From Roseivirga pacifica (GTDB lineage: Bacteria > Bacteroidota > Bacteroidia > Cytophagales > Cyclobacteriaceae), in NCBI RefSeq assembly GCF_900111145.1, contig NZ_FOIR01000002.1, positions 744,001 through 808,000 on the forward strand: a DNA stretch of 64,000 nt, given 5' to 3'. A program made the position numbers and the translations under genes. Below, in pieces: positions 8,344 through 17,812 of the stretch (the stretch's first letter is position 1; each line of letters begins with the position of its first letter). The notes beneath the pieces are model-generated. The model had not been told where the DNA came from, did not search any database, and was given only the letters and a program-made list of their open reading frames with translations.

Positions 8344-10746
8344 CTACTCGCTCCTAAGAGAATTCACTGGGTTAGAGTTGGCAGCTTTTATAGAGCGGTA
8401 GCTTACCGTAATAATGGCAATCAGTAGTGTAGCCAAACCGGCTATTGCAAAGGCACCTACTCCCAAACCAACCCTATATTGAAAGTTCGCTAGCCAGCTT
8501 TGCATTACGTAATAGGCAATAGGGCAAGCCATTATGAATGCCACCAATACCTGTTTAGAAAACGAGCTAGAGAGCATATAGAACAATCGCCATTCGCTAG
8601 CGCCAAGCACTTTTCTTATGCCCAATTCCTTCACTCTGCGCTCTACCGTAAAAGATGCCAAGCCAAATAGCCCCAAACAAGCAATAAAAATACTCAGCCC
8701 TGCTCCTACCTTAAAAATCACGCTGGCTTGCTGCTCCGACTCATAATAAGTCTCCAGCATGGTGTCCAGAAAATGATACTCCATTACTGTGCGCCTATCG
8801 AATTTGGCATGCACGGCCCTAGCCTGCTCTATTACCTCGCTGGTATTGCCATTCACTTTTAAGATAAAATAATCGATAACCGAAGCGCGATTATTCCAAG
8901 CCCCTACAATCAGCGGCTCAATCTCCGCATGCAGCGACTGAAAGTTAAAGTCTTCAAACACGCCAATCACCGTGTATTTACCTTTCCCCTCACTTACTTG
9001 CAATTCTATCTGCTTGCCTACAGGGTTTTCCAGTCCAAACTCCTTTACAGCAGCCTGATTAAGTAAAATTTTTGTACTGTCAGACGCATCATTCCCTCCA
9101 AAAAATTCACCCTCGGCCAAGCTTAAGCCAAACGTGCTCAACATGGTCGGGTCAAAACTCATATAGTAAACCTCGGTAGAGTCGGTCGGTGCGCCAGCGG
9201 AATTGTACATATTCACCCCTACACGCGAAATGTTCTTCCATTCCCCAGGAATTCGCGAAGCCACAGCCACACTTTCCACTCCGGGAATTTGCGCAAACTC
9301 GTTCTTCATGGTTTTGAACACAGGACGCACATCCCCATTATTAATATCAATTACCAGCAGGTTCTCCTTATCGAAACCGAGGTTGCGTTCTTTGATGTAA
9401 CTCATCTGGTTAGACACCACAAAAGTGGAGATCATCAGCACAGTGGAAAGTACAAACTGAAAAACCACTAATGCCTTGCGCACATTAAAACTACCACCTT
9501 TTACCTGCTCGCCTTTTAGCACGGCCACAGGTTTAAAGTTGGTCATAAATAGTGCTGGGTAAATGCCAGAAAGCAAGCCAATGGCCAACGTAATCAGCAG
9601 CAATGTATCGCTGTAAGTAAGCAAAGTAGCCCAGCTAAACTCGTAATTCCTGCCAGTCAAATCATTAAAAAACGGCATGGTAAGATCGGTAAGGCCGATT
9701 GAGATAAGCAGCGCTACAAATGCGATAATCAGCGATTCGGTTAAAAACTGAAAGATGAGCTGCTTGCGCACAGCGCCAACCACTTTTCTAATTCCAATTT
9801 CTTTGGCCCGAAAGACTGCTTTTGAGGTTGCCAAATTCATGTAATTCACCGCAGCAATGAGCACCAGAAATACGGCTATAAAAATGAATACCGTACTATA
9901 CGTTTTATCGCTTTTAAATCTGGCTATATCCGATTCAATATGCGCAGAGTTAAAATGAATATCTTCCAATGCCTGCATTTCGAAACGAACCATTTGGGCA
10001 AAGTTTTCGGGCATTCTTTCCAAAGCCACAGCCTGTGCCTTCGCTTCAAAATCTTCCACCTTAGTACCAGGCCTTAGTAAAAGATACGATGTAGAATTAA
10101 AGTCTGTCCATGAGTTTTGAATGCGCTCCATAAACTGAGCGGGCAAAAGTTCGGTAAATAGTAAATCAGCAAAAAAGTGCGAATTATCGGGTATATCCTC
10201 CATAACAGCGGTAATCTTCACGTTTCCACCCTGAGTCTCTAAGGTCTCCCCAATCACATCATCGGTACCAAAGAGCCCAATGGCCTTTGACTGCGAAATC
10301 ATTACCGATTTTGGCTCCGAAATAGCCGTCTCCTTGTCTCCCTTCAGCAGCTTAAAATCAAATACTTTGAAGAAGTCTTCCGTCACGAAGTAGAAATCTC
10401 TTTCGGTATAATTCTCTCCATTTAAGGTAAAGTTGATTTGCCCGCCATATCGGTAAAAAGTCACCTGCGTTTCTACTTCAGGCACTTCTTCGGCCAGCGT
10501 GGTGGCGTAAATCATGGGGTTAGAACCATAATACCGTGGTTCTTCCAAGTTGGTTTGAATGGTAAGCGGACGTACAATTCGCTCGGACTTCGTATGAAAT
10601 TTATCAAAGCTGACTTCGTCTTTTACAAAAGTGAGCAAAAGCGTGGCTCCGGCAATTCCAATGGCCAGCCCTAGGATATTGATAAATGCGTAGCCCTTAT
10701 TTTTGACCAGCGTACGCAGTGCTATTTTAAAGTAATTTTTAAACAT
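8344..10746 (-). CDS. ABC transporter permease, MacB/FtsX type (second of pair)
   Basis: 800-residue integral membrane protein of the large Bacteroidota FtsX-permease family. It opens with FKIALRTLVKNKGYAFINILG, which leads into the first membrane helix (about residues 19-41); a large extracytoplasmic MacB_PCD-like domain follows, then a block of three FtsX helices (about 285-440), a second periplasmic domain, and a C-terminal FtsX block containing the cytoplasmic motif RRVKELGIRKVLGAS before the last helices. The equivalent motif RAKEIGIRKVVGAV marks the first block. No ATPase is encoded beside it, so it must pair with one elsewhere or work as a mechanotransmission protein. It lies 22 bases after its paralogue (10769-13183) in one operon. 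Confidence 0.9.
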   Translation of the reverse strand: MFKNYFKIALRTLVKNKGYAFINILGLAIGIAGATLLLTFVKDEVSFDKFHTKSERIVRPLTIQTNLEEPRYYGSNPMIYATTLAEEVPEVETQVTFYRYGGQINFTLNGENYTERDFYFVTEDFFKVFDFKLLKGDKETAISEPKSVMISQSKAIGLFGTDDVIGETLETQGGNVKITAVMEDIPDNSHFFADLLFTELLPAQFMERIQNSWTDFNSTSYLLLRPGTKVEDFEAKAQAVALERMPENFAQMVRFEMQALEDIHFNSAHIESDIARFKSDKTYSTVFIFIAVFLVLIAAVNYMNLATSKAVFRAKEIGIRKVVGAVRKQLIFQFLTESLIIAFVALLISIGLTDLTMPFFNDLTGRNYEFSWATLLTYSDTLLLITLAIGLLSGIYPALFMTNFKPVAVLKGEQVKGGSFNVRKALVVFQFVLSTVLMISTFVVSNQMSYIKERNLGFDKENLLVIDINNGDVRPVFKTMKNEFAQIPGVESVAVASRIPGEWKNISRVGVNMYNSAGAPTDSTEVYYMSFDPTMLSTFGLSLAEGEFFGGNDASDSTKILLNQAAVKEFGLENPVGKQIELQVSEGKGKYTVIGVFEDFNFQSLHAEIEPLIVGAWNNRASVIDYFILKVNGNTSEVIEQARAVHAKFDRRTVMEYHFLDTMLETYYESEQQASVIFKVGAGLSIFIACLGLFGLASFTVERRVKELGIRKVLGASEWRLFYMLSSSFSKQVLVAFIMACPIAYYVMQSWLANFQYRVGLGVGAFAIAGLATLLIAIITVSYRSIKAANSNPVNSLRSE

Positions 10747-10768
10747 GGTTGATTATTTGAGTTTGACC

Positions 10769-13183
10769 TTATTCTGTTCTTAATGTTTTGGTTGGGTTGC
10801 TTAGCGCAGCTTTAAAAGCTTGAATGCTCACTGTAGAAATGATGACCAAGAGCACTATAATACCTGCAATTAAAAAGCTACCAACCCCAATTGTTATGTG
10901 GTAAGCAAAGCCTTCGAGCCACTTGCTTATTGAAAAATACACTGCTGGAATAGCGATTAAAGTGCCCACCAAAAATATTTGTACAAACTTTTGGTTTACC
11001 AGCCATACCAGCGATTTCACCTGCGCTCCGAGCACCTTGCGAATGCCTATTTCTTTGATCTTTCGTTCAATCACATAGGCCGTCATACCATAAAGACCAA
11101 GGCACGAAATAATGATGCAGATTACGGCAAACACCTCTATGGCGGACTGTATGCGCTGTTCTTCATCGTAATAGGCGTTAATGTTGTCTTCCAAAAACAT
11201 ATAGCCGAACGGATAAACCGAGTCCATTTCTTCCCAAAGGTTACGGGCATAGTCCACCACTTCTGCCCCACTACCCGACTGAATTCTAACCGACATAAAC
11301 CAGTTAGCGCGTGGATGAATCAGGAATAACGCAGGCTTTACCTTATTATGAATCGACTGGAACTTGAAATCTTCTACCACTCCGATAATCGCTTTTGGAG
11401 TAGATTCTGGACCATAAATCCGCACCTTTTTCCCTAGCGGATCATTCAAACCTATGGAGTTTACAAAAGCTTCATTCACTATAATTGAAGTACTATCGGT
11501 ACTCAATTCGGGGTTAAATGCACGGCCATTTACAATATCCAAATCGTAAATTTCCATAAAGTCCATTTGGGTGGTAAAGTAGGTAGCCAAAGTGCCCTCA
11601 TCGTTCGGCTGGCCATCTACCGTTACGTATCCGGAATTGTTGGTGTACTGAAAACCGATCACATCCATAGAAGTGGCCACGCCCAAAACATTTGGGTTCC
11701 GCATTAATTCATTCTTATAGGTTTGAAGGTTTTGGTTTACCTTATCAGAATTGTTGGGAATAATGAGCACATCTTCCTTATTAAAGCCCAAATCGAGGTT
11801 GTTAATGTAATGCGTTTGCTTTATCACCAACACCACTGCGCTAATCAGCATCATGGTGAGCATAATTTGAAAACCCACTAAAAATGAACGCACCTTATTG
11901 GTCTTAAAAAAGCTCTTTGAATGGTGTGAATTGAATGCTTCTACCGGTTTGAAAGCACTCATAATCAAGGCCGGATACAAACCAGAAAGCATGCTTACCG
12001 CCACCAATAAGCCCAGTAAAAGCTGCAAATAGAAAGGGTTTTCGAGCAATGAAATAGGCATAGTTTTGCCCATCAATAACTGAAACTGTGGCAGCAGTAC
12101 ATCGGTAAGCAAAACAGACAATAAAATAGCCGAAAGGCTCACCATAAAAGCCTCGCTCATAAATTGTATAATCAACTGCCTTTTGAATGCTCCAAACACT
12201 TTTCGCACGCCAATTTCCCGTCTTCTATTCAAGGCTTTGGCAGTAGCTGCATTTATGTAGTTCATGCAAGCCACTATAAGGATAAATAGGCCTATTGCCC
12301 CTAAAATGAGCGTATTCTGAAGATTGCCTTTGTTAAAATTCTCATCGAACGTAACATGGCCAGAATCGAAGTAGATATCATAAACCGACTGGAATGTATA
12401 GCTTTCGCGCTGCAAAGCTTCCAAAGTCCCTGCATCGTCTTTGTAATAGTCTAAATAATAATCCTTTACAGCCGCGGCTACTTGCTCTGGTTGGGCACCA
12501 TCAGCAAGTTTAAAATACCCGTACATAGAGCCTTTAAAACCACCTCGCATCACCTCGAAACCACGGTCGTCTTTCACCTCAAATGGCAGCAAAAACTCAA
12601 AGTTAAAATGCGATTGCTTAGGATCTTCCACTACCCCAGTCACCTGCAAGGTGAACACATAATTACCCAAAAACTTCACAGTCTCGCCCATTGGGTTAGC
12701 TTCTCCAAAAATGCGCTTAGCGGCCGACTCGGTAATCACCAAACCTTTAGGGTCTGCCAAAGCAGTTTTGGCATCACCTCTTTTTAATTCGAATGAGAAA
12801 TAGTCGAAGAAATCGCTTTCGGCAAACATCATATTTCTCGACTTGAACTTTACGTCTTTGTATAGAATAGCCAGTGGCCCAGAGCCATAATCGCGTAGCA
12901 TAATTTTATCCTCTACCCCAGCAACATTTCCCTCGATCTGATCGAGCGTTTCTATGCTTACAATTCCGGCAGTTCGGCTGGCGCCACTACCCGTTTGTTC
13001 GTTGTAAAGAAACCTGTAACTGGCTTGCTCATGAAGTTGGTCGTAGCCCATTTCGTTGTGCAAGTACAGCGCAATGATCGAAAAACAGGTTACACCCAAA
13101 GTCAGCCCTAGAATGTTCATTGCCGCGTAAATACGGTTTCGCAATAAATTTCGGTAAGCTGTTATCAGGTAGTTTCTCCACAT
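10769..13183 (-). CDS. ABC transporter permease, MacB/FtsX type (first of pair)
   Basis: 804 residues, same architecture as its downstream neighbour: MacB-like periplasmic domain after the first helix (about 20-42), and two FtsX blocks each carrying the conserved cytoplasmic helix (NRRREIGVRKVFGAF and ERKIKEIGIRKVLGAQ). The two proteins are clearly paralogues. The gene is divergent from the NtrC-type regulator at 13357 across a 173-base intergenic region with a perfect palindrome, an arrangement common in Cytophagales in which the two-component system controls the permeases. Likely role is export of, or response to, toxic amphiphiles or peptides; the substrate is unknown. Confidence 0.9.
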   Translation of the reverse strand: MWRNYLITAYRNLLRNRIYAAMNILGLTLGVTCFSIIALYLHNEMGYDQLHEQASYRFLYNEQTGSGASRTAGIVSIETLDQIEGNVAGVEDKIMLRDYGSGPLAILYKDVKFKSRNMMFAESDFFDYFSFELKRGDAKTALADPKGLVITESAAKRIFGEANPMGETVKFLGNYVFTLQVTGVVEDPKQSHFNFEFLLPFEVKDDRGFEVMRGGFKGSMYGYFKLADGAQPEQVAAAVKDYYLDYYKDDAGTLEALQRESYTFQSVYDIYFDSGHVTFDENFNKGNLQNTLILGAIGLFILIVACMNYINAATAKALNRRREIGVRKVFGAFKRQLIIQFMSEAFMVSLSAILLSVLLTDVLLPQFQLLMGKTMPISLLENPFYLQLLLGLLVAVSMLSGLYPALIMSAFKPVEAFNSHHSKSFFKTNKVRSFLVGFQIMLTMMLISAVVLVIKQTHYINNLDLGFNKEDVLIIPNNSDKVNQNLQTYKNELMRNPNVLGVATSMDVIGFQYTNNSGYVTVDGQPNDEGTLATYFTTQMDFMEIYDLDIVNGRAFNPELSTDSTSIIVNEAFVNSIGLNDPLGKKVRIYGPESTPKAIIGVVEDFKFQSIHNKVKPALFLIHPRANWFMSVRIQSGSGAEVVDYARNLWEEMDSVYPFGYMFLEDNINAYYDEEQRIQSAIEVFAVICIIISCLGLYGMTAYVIERKIKEIGIRKVLGAQVKSLVWLVNQKFVQIFLVGTLIAIPAVYFSISKWLEGFAYHITIGVGSFLIAGIIVLLVIISTVSIQAFKAALSNPTKTLRTE

Positions 13184-13306
13184 AAGTTCAAATTTACTCC
13201 TTTACTGTCCATTTGCATACCAAAACCACTAAACACTGAAAACCAATACATTACAATCACCCCATAGTAAAAATACACTATCCATTGTCCAGCATTAAAA
13301 CAGCAT

Positions 13307-13322
13307 TGCCCATTTTTGGGCA
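13307..13322. promoter_or_regulatory. Perfect palindrome in divergent promoter region
   Basis: TGCCCA-TTTT-TGGGCA, a perfect 6-4-6 inverted repeat, 34 bases upstream of the regulator start and 123 bases upstream of the permease operon. It is a plausible binding site for the adjacent response regulator or an autoregulatory operator; binding is inferred. Confidence 0.45.
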
Positions 13323-13356
13323 CTTTTCAATAACTTCGGAATTCTAAACACGGGTC

Positions 13357-14727
13357 ATGAAAGAAAAAGGTCGAATTCTCATTGTTGATGATGATAATTA
13401 TGTGATGCTGTCCATTCGCATTCTGCTGGAACAGCATTATGAAGACGTGCGGGGCATCAACAACCCACAACAAATCGCATCGGCTTTAGCCGAAAACCAT
13501 TACGATGTGATTATCCTCGATATGAACTTTCAGCCCGGAGTTACCTCAGGGCAGGCTGGTCTCGATTTCCTGCAACAGATCAAACAGCAATCTCCTGATA
13601 CTGCCGCAGTGCTTATAACGGCTTATGGAGAAATCGACTTGGCTGTAGAAGCCGTTAAACTCGGAGCCTTCGATTTTTTGGTAAAACCATGGCAAAACGA
13701 AAAGCTTTTGAGCACTGTTAATGCGGCTTTTCAGCTCAATAGAACCGCTCAAAAAGTAACTAAGTTAGAAGGCAAGCAAGCGGTGCTCAACCAAATGCTC
13801 GATGCACCCTTTGCTAACATTATTGGCGAATCGGAAGCCATGAAAGCTGTTTTTCATCAGATAGAAAAAGTAGCCCAAACCGATGCGAACGTACTGATTA
13901 CCGGAGAAAATGGTACCGGAAAAGAGTTGGTAGCCCGAGCCATACACCGCAGTTCATTCAGATCGAATGAGGTGTTTTTGAGTGTAGACATGGGCGCTAT
14001 TACCGAAACTCTTTTCGAAAGCGAATTATTTGGCCATAAAAAAGGGGCATTTACGGACGCAAAAACAGACAGAGTCGGCAAGTTTGAAGCAGCCAATGGT
14101 GGTACACTTTTCTTGGATGAAATAGGGAATTTAGCCGCGTCTTTACAGGCAAAATTACTTCGTGTAATCCAAGATCAGCAAGTTGTGCGCGTGGGCGATA
14201 ATGCACCGAAAACGCTTGACGTTCGACTAGTTTGTGCCACCAATGCCAACTTGAACGACCTAGTTCAATCCGGCAAGTTTAGGCAGGACCTGCTCTTTCG
14301 AATCAACACAATTGAGATTAAACTCCCAGAACTGCGAGAGCGCAAGGAAGACATTCCCCTACTGGCTGAGCATTTTTTGGCAAGGTTTAAGAATAAGTAC
14401 CATAAGAAAGGCCTTTTTGTGCCGGATTATGTAATGACAAAACTCCAGAAATACGATTGGCCCGGCAATATTCGCGAGCTCCAACATGCTATGGAGCGTG
14501 CGGTAATTATGAGCGATGGCAAGCAACTGCATGTAGCCGATTTGAGCATCGGTGAAACCAACCCTGTAACGGAAGGGCCTTCGGACGATTTGAACTTAGA
14601 ATCATTGGAAAAATGGGCCATTGCATCGGCAATTAAAAAGCACCAGGGCAATATTAGCAATGCTGCCAACGAACTTGGCCTGAGCCGTGGCGCCATGTAC
14701 CGCAGAATGGAAAAGTATGAGCTTTAG
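13357..14727 (+). CDS. Sigma54-dependent response regulator, NtrC family
   Basis: 456 residues in three parts. The receiver domain (about 1-125) has acidic pocket DDD at 11-13, phospho-acceptor Asp55 (ILDMNF) and Lys in FLVKPW. The AAA+ domain (about 150-385) has Walker A GENGTGKE, the sigma54-contact loop as GAFTDA rather than GAFTGA (a variant frequent in Bacteroidota), and Walker B GGTLFLDEIG. The C-terminal Fis-type helix-turn-helix (about 415-456) contains NISNAANELGLSRGAMYRRM. It is divergent from the permease operon and overlaps the histidine kinase gene by 11 bases, so the two are co-expressed. I looked for a canonical -24/-12 promoter in the divergent region and did not find one with correct spacing. 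Confidence 0.93.
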   Translation: MKEKGRILIVDDDNYVMLSIRILLEQHYEDVRGINNPQQIASALAENHYDVIILDMNFQPGVTSGQAGLDFLQQIKQQSPDTAAVLITAYGEIDLAVEAVKLGAFDFLVKPWQNEKLLSTVNAAFQLNRTAQKVTKLEGKQAVLNQMLDAPFANIIGESEAMKAVFHQIEKVAQTDANVLITGENGTGKELVARAIHRSSFRSNEVFLSVDMGAITETLFESELFGHKKGAFTDAKTDRVGKFEAANGGTLFLDEIGNLAASLQAKLLRVIQDQQVVRVGDNAPKTLDVRLVCATNANLNDLVQSGKFRQDLLFRINTIEIKLPELRERKEDIPLLAEHFLARFKNKYHKKGLFVPDYVMTKLQKYDWPGNIRELQHAMERAVIMSDGKQLHVADLSIGETNPVTEGPSDDLNLESLEKWAIASAIKKHQGNISNAANELGLSRGAMYRRMEKYEL

Positions 14728-16048
14728 CAACTTCAAACTTCAGGTAATACTTCGGCTCCTACTGCTAGCCACAAGCTTTTATGGGCTCATTTATTATACT
14801 TTCATCGAGGTTAACTACATCAGAGTCTTTTTCCTCGGCCTCTTTGCTCTGATTGTTTTGCTAGCACTTTTCTACTACATCAACCGAACGAATAAGGATA
14901 CAGAAAACTTTATTCAGGCCATTCTGAACAACGATTTCTCGATTAAATACTCAGAGGAAACCAAAGGGAAAACCTTCAACAAGCTGTATCAATCCTTTAA
15001 CCTACTCAACACCCGTTTTAAAGAACGAGCGATTAACGAAGCCTCGGAATACCGCTACATTGTTACGCTTATTGAGCAAATGCAGGTGGGCGTAATTATT
15101 TACGATGAGCAGGAACGCATCCAGCTCGTGAACGATGCTTTCAAAAAGTTTATCGATAAGCAAGAGCTAATCAACCTGCAAATTATTAAGAAGCTAGACA
15201 GCCGACTGTTCAATGCCATCACATCCATAAAAAGTGGTGAATCAACTTTGTTTGAAGGCGAAATTCAAGGGCAGAAACGACAACTTTCCATGGCGGCTTC
15301 AGAAATTAAGTTGCGCGACAAGTATTTTAAAATTGTATCATTTCAGGACATACACTCCACACTCGACCACAACGAAAATATGGCTTGGCAGAAGTTAATC
15401 AGGGTTTTAACCCATGAAATCATGAATTCTGTATCGCCAATCACTTCATTATCTAGCTCATTAAAAATGCTTGCAAAGGCAAATAATGACGGGTTATCTG
15501 CATCAGAAATGAGCACAATGGTTGAGGGTTTAGATGCCATTGAAAATCGCAGCCAAGGATTGCTGAATTTTACAAACACTTACAGAAAATTGGCGCGTGT
15601 TCCCTTGCCCAAACTACAACAAATTGATGGTCGCGATTTCTTTAAAAGAGTTGAGGCCCTTTTTATGCCATCGCTCACAGACACCCAAATTGAATGGCAA
15701 CTTGATTTGCCCGAGGCCTTCGAATTGAATATCGACCCTCCACTTATTGAGCAGGTATTGATCAATCTGTTAAAGAATGCACGTGAAGCGGTCGACCCAA
15801 GTACTGGTGAAATTAGCCTCACCGTTTCTGTCGATCTCAAAATGCGTAGAACAAGCATTTCAGTTACCGATAATGGCCCCGGCATACCGGAGGAAATTCA
15901 GGACAAAATTTTTATTCCCTTCTATACCACCAAGGTTGAAGGTTCTGGCATTGGGCTAAGTTTATCGCGGCAAATAGTGAGTTTGCACAAAGGAATGCTC
16001 ACTTACCAAACCAGTACAAACGGCACAAGCTTTTTGGTGAGGTTGTAA
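14717..16048 (+). CDS. Sensor histidine kinase partner of the NtrC-type regulator
   Basis: 443 residues from the ATG at 14717, which gives MSFSNFKLQV; a longer reading from 14687 would overlap the regulator by 41 bases and is unlikely. Two membrane helices (about 8-28 and 36-55) are followed by a PAS-like segment (VIIYDEQERIQLVNDAF), a HisKA domain with phospho-accepting His233 (LTHEIMNSVSPITSL) and a HATPase domain with N box NLLKNAREA, G1 DNGPGI and G2 GSGIGLSLSRQI. There is almost no periplasmic loop, so the signal is probably sensed in the membrane or cytoplasm. All catalytic boxes are intact. Confidence 0.92.
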   Translation: MSFSNFKLQVILRLLLLATSFYGLIYYTFIEVNYIRVFFLGLFALIVLLALFYYINRTNKDTENFIQAILNNDFSIKYSEETKGKTFNKLYQSFNLLNTRFKERAINEASEYRYIVTLIEQMQVGVIIYDEQERIQLVNDAFKKFIDKQELINLQIIKKLDSRLFNAITSIKSGESTLFEGEIQGQKRQLSMAASEIKLRDKYFKIVSFQDIHSTLDHNENMAWQKLIRVLTHEIMNSVSPITSLSSSLKMLAKANNDGLSASEMSTMVEGLDAIENRSQGLLNFTNTYRKLARVPLPKLQQIDGRDFFKRVEALFMPSLTDTQIEWQLDLPEAFELNIDPPLIEQVLINLLKNAREAVDPSTGEISLTVSVDLKMRRTSISVTDNGPGIPEEIQDKIFIPFYTTKVEGSGIGLSLSRQIVSLHKGMLTYQTSTNGTSFLVRL

Positions 16049-16114
16049 TTAATGAATCAGGTTTCTCAAAATCTAAGAGTGCACTTTTAGTCCAAGAATT
16101 CTTACCTTTAAACT

Positions 16115-16363
16115 ATGACCACGCTAGATTCATTGAGAAATAGGCTTATCGATCAGATTCTTACCACTAAGAATGAGAAGTTACTAAAGGCTATTGAGGA
16201 TATTCTTCAGTCGACTAGTGCAAGTAACAACTCAGACTTAGAGCATTCCGATTTCTGGACAACTTTATCTGAAGAGGAAAAAGAAGATATCTTAAAAGGA
16301 ATTGAGGAAGCAGATAATGGCGATGTTGTGGATTACAATGAATTCATCTCAAAACATAAGTAG
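16115..16363 (+). CDS. Putative antitoxin of a RelE/ParE-type module
   Basis: 82-residue, mostly helical, acidic protein (SEEEKEDILKGIEEADNGDVVDY) typical of small antitoxins paired with ParE/RelE toxins in Bacteroidota. It has no recognisable ribbon-helix-helix, so it may neutralise without a classical DNA-binding domain. Its TAG stop shares its last base with the GTG start of the toxin gene (TAGTG), giving tight translational coupling with antitoxin first, the standard order for type II modules. Confidence 0.75.
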   Translation: MTTLDSLRNRLIDQILTTKNEKLLKAIEDILQSTSASNNSDLEHSDFWTTLSEEEKEDILKGIEEADNGDVVDYNEFISKHK

Positions 16364-16668
16364 TGAGGGAGGTTCGACTTTCAAAAAGAACCTCAAAAAA
16401 ACTTGACAAGTTGCTTCATTACCTTGAAACAGCTTGGTCTTATAAAGTGAAAAGCGACTTTATTAAAAAACTTAATAAAGCTATTAATCAAATAGCAAGG
16501 TACCCAGAAAGTGCTGAAAAATCGGCTATAGTTAAAGGTCTACATAGAATGGTAGTTACAAAGCAAACAACCTTTTACTACAGGTTCAATGCCAATTCGG
16601 TTACAATCGTTACTCTCTTCGATACAAGAATGCATCCAGGCAAAATAAAAGATCAAACGAGGTTTTAG
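16363..16668 (+). CDS. RelE/ParE-family toxin
   Basis: 101 residues read from a GTG at 16363. Basic N-terminal helices (REVRLSKRTSKKLDKLLHYLE), the central IARYPESAEKS, and the beta strands HRMVVTKQTTFYYRFNANSVTIVTLFDTRMHPGK fit the ParE/RelE fold. ParE members poison gyrase and RelE members cut mRNA on the ribosome; the sequence alone does not decide. It forms a two-gene type II toxin-antitoxin module with the upstream gene. Confidence 0.85.
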   Translation: MREVRLSKRTSKKLDKLLHYLETAWSYKVKSDFIKKLNKAINQIARYPESAEKSAIVKGLHRMVVTKQTTFYYRFNANSVTIVTLFDTRMHPGKIKDQTRF

Positions 16669-16747
16669 TTACTAAATCGCCCTTCATTTAATAATGATGC
16701 TCAAACCACTTTCCCCTCCACTCTTTAGGTTCTTCCCTGCTTTTAAC

Positions 16748-16755
16748 TAGTTTTG
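16748..16755 (+). promoter_or_regulatory. Candidate -7 promoter element for lspA
   Basis: TAGTTTTG fits the Bacteroidota housekeeping -7 consensus TAnnTTTG and lies 16 bases before the lspA start. No good -33 TTG was found. Confidence 0.45.
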
Positions 16756-16771
16756 GGGAAATTTTTTTACC

Positions 16772-17278
16772 ATGAATAAAATCCCTCGGGTAGCACTTGT
16801 ACTTATTCTAATATTCGCCAACATTGGTTGCGATCAAATTACCAAAGTAATGGCGCGTAATCAGATCGAATACAACGAAACCATTGAGGTAATTGGCAAA
16901 AACCTTATCCTTACCAAAGTGGAAAACACGGGAGCATTCCTTGGTATGGGTTCTGAAATGCACCCCACTTTAAGAGTGATATTACTCCTAATTCTTCCTG
17001 CTGTAGTAATGATCGGGCTGCTCTATTATGTGATCAAAAACAAAGAATTGAGCATGATGAGCGTTGTGGCGCTTTCCTTTATTGTAGGTGGCGGCATAGG
17101 CAATGTGTATGACCGCATTGTATATGGCTCAGTAACCGACATGATCTTTCTGGACTTTGAATTTGCACATACGGGCATCTTCAACATGGCCGATGTATCG
17201 GTTATGATAGGAACTGGCCTTATTTTACTGGAGCAGTTCATGCCAAAGAAGAAGCAAGAAGAAAAAGCCGCAGCCTAA
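16772..17278 (+). CDS. lspA: Signal peptidase II (prolipoprotein signal peptidase)
   Basis: 168 residues with four membrane helices. Family motifs are complete: CDQITKV in helix 1, VENTGAFLG, GGGIGNVYDRI (first catalytic Asp) and FNMADVSVMIG (second catalytic Asp). The enzyme removes signal peptides from lipoproteins after diacylglycerol attachment; this window alone encodes several substrates (GH29, GH32, the GDSL lipoprotein, the lipoprotein at 18037). The basic tail MPKKKQEEKAAA is typical of a cytoplasmic end. Confidence 0.97.
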   Translation: MNKIPRVALVLILIFANIGCDQITKVMARNQIEYNETIEVIGKNLILTKVENTGAFLGMGSEMHPTLRVILLLILPAVVMIGLLYYVIKNKELSMMSVVALSFIVGGGIGNVYDRIVYGSVTDMIFLDFEFAHTGIFNMADVSVMIGTGLILLEQFMPKKKQEEKAAA

Positions 17279-17316
17279 CTGTCCCTTTTGTAAATTGTGT
17301 TTCGTTATAGCATAAA

Positions 17317-17805
17317 ATTAAACACTTACTTACCCTCATCTTTGCCTTTATAGCAAGCAGTCTTTTTGCCCAAAAAACCATTGAACTAGGTGATGCAAAG
17401 TCGCCCAAAGCAACATTAGAGCAAGTTGCTTGGATTGCTGGCTCTTGGCGTGGCGAAGCCTTTGGCGGACAGATAGAAGAAGTTTGGACGCCCCCATTTG
17501 GCGATTCAATGATGGGATCTTTCAAACTGGTGAACAATGGCAAAGTAACCTTTTACGAACTCTGCCAAATCAAAGCGCAAAACGAAACACTAATCCTTAG
17601 GTTAAAACACTTTGATGGCGATTTAATCGGCTGGGAAGAAAAGGACGAATCCATGGAGTTTCCGCTAGTTAAGCTCGAAAAAAACAAGGCCTATTTCGAT
17701 CAATTTACCTTTGAACTTGTATCCGAAAACCAGCTAAATATGTATGTGGTTATTAGCGATAATGGCAAAACAGAAGAGGTTGAATTCAAGTACTTTCGGT
17801 ATTAG
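17317..17805 (+). CDS. Secreted DUF6265-like protein with an apparent ATT start
   Basis: The frame is open from a TAG at 17308 to the stop at 17805. Right after that stop it encodes a clear signal peptide (IKHLLTLIFAFIASSLFAQ) followed by the family-like LEQVAWIAGSWRGEAFGGQIEEVW. The only initiation-like codon in place to keep the signal peptide is ATT at 17317, giving 162 residues; the first in-frame ATG (17509) would remove the signal peptide and the conserved WIAGSW core. Either ATT is used, or a G-to-T change or sequence error has destroyed an original ATG. Lipocalin-like beta sheet expected; function unknown. It follows lspA by 38 bases. Confidence 0.7.
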   Translation: MKHLLTLIFAFIASSLFAQKTIELGDAKSPKATLEQVAWIAGSWRGEAFGGQIEEVWTPPFGDSMMGSFKLVNNGKVTFYELCQIKAQNETLILRLKHFDGDLIGWEEKDESMEFPLVKLEKNKAYFDQFTFELVSENQLNMYVVISDNGKTEEVEFKYFRY

Positions 17806-17812
17806 TACTTTG

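Noticed and set aside
13184-13356. Sigma54 -24/-12 promoter for the permease operon (TGG...TGCA on the reverse strand)
   Set aside because: The GG-to-GC distance is 11 rather than the strictly required 12 bases and the -24 box is poor.
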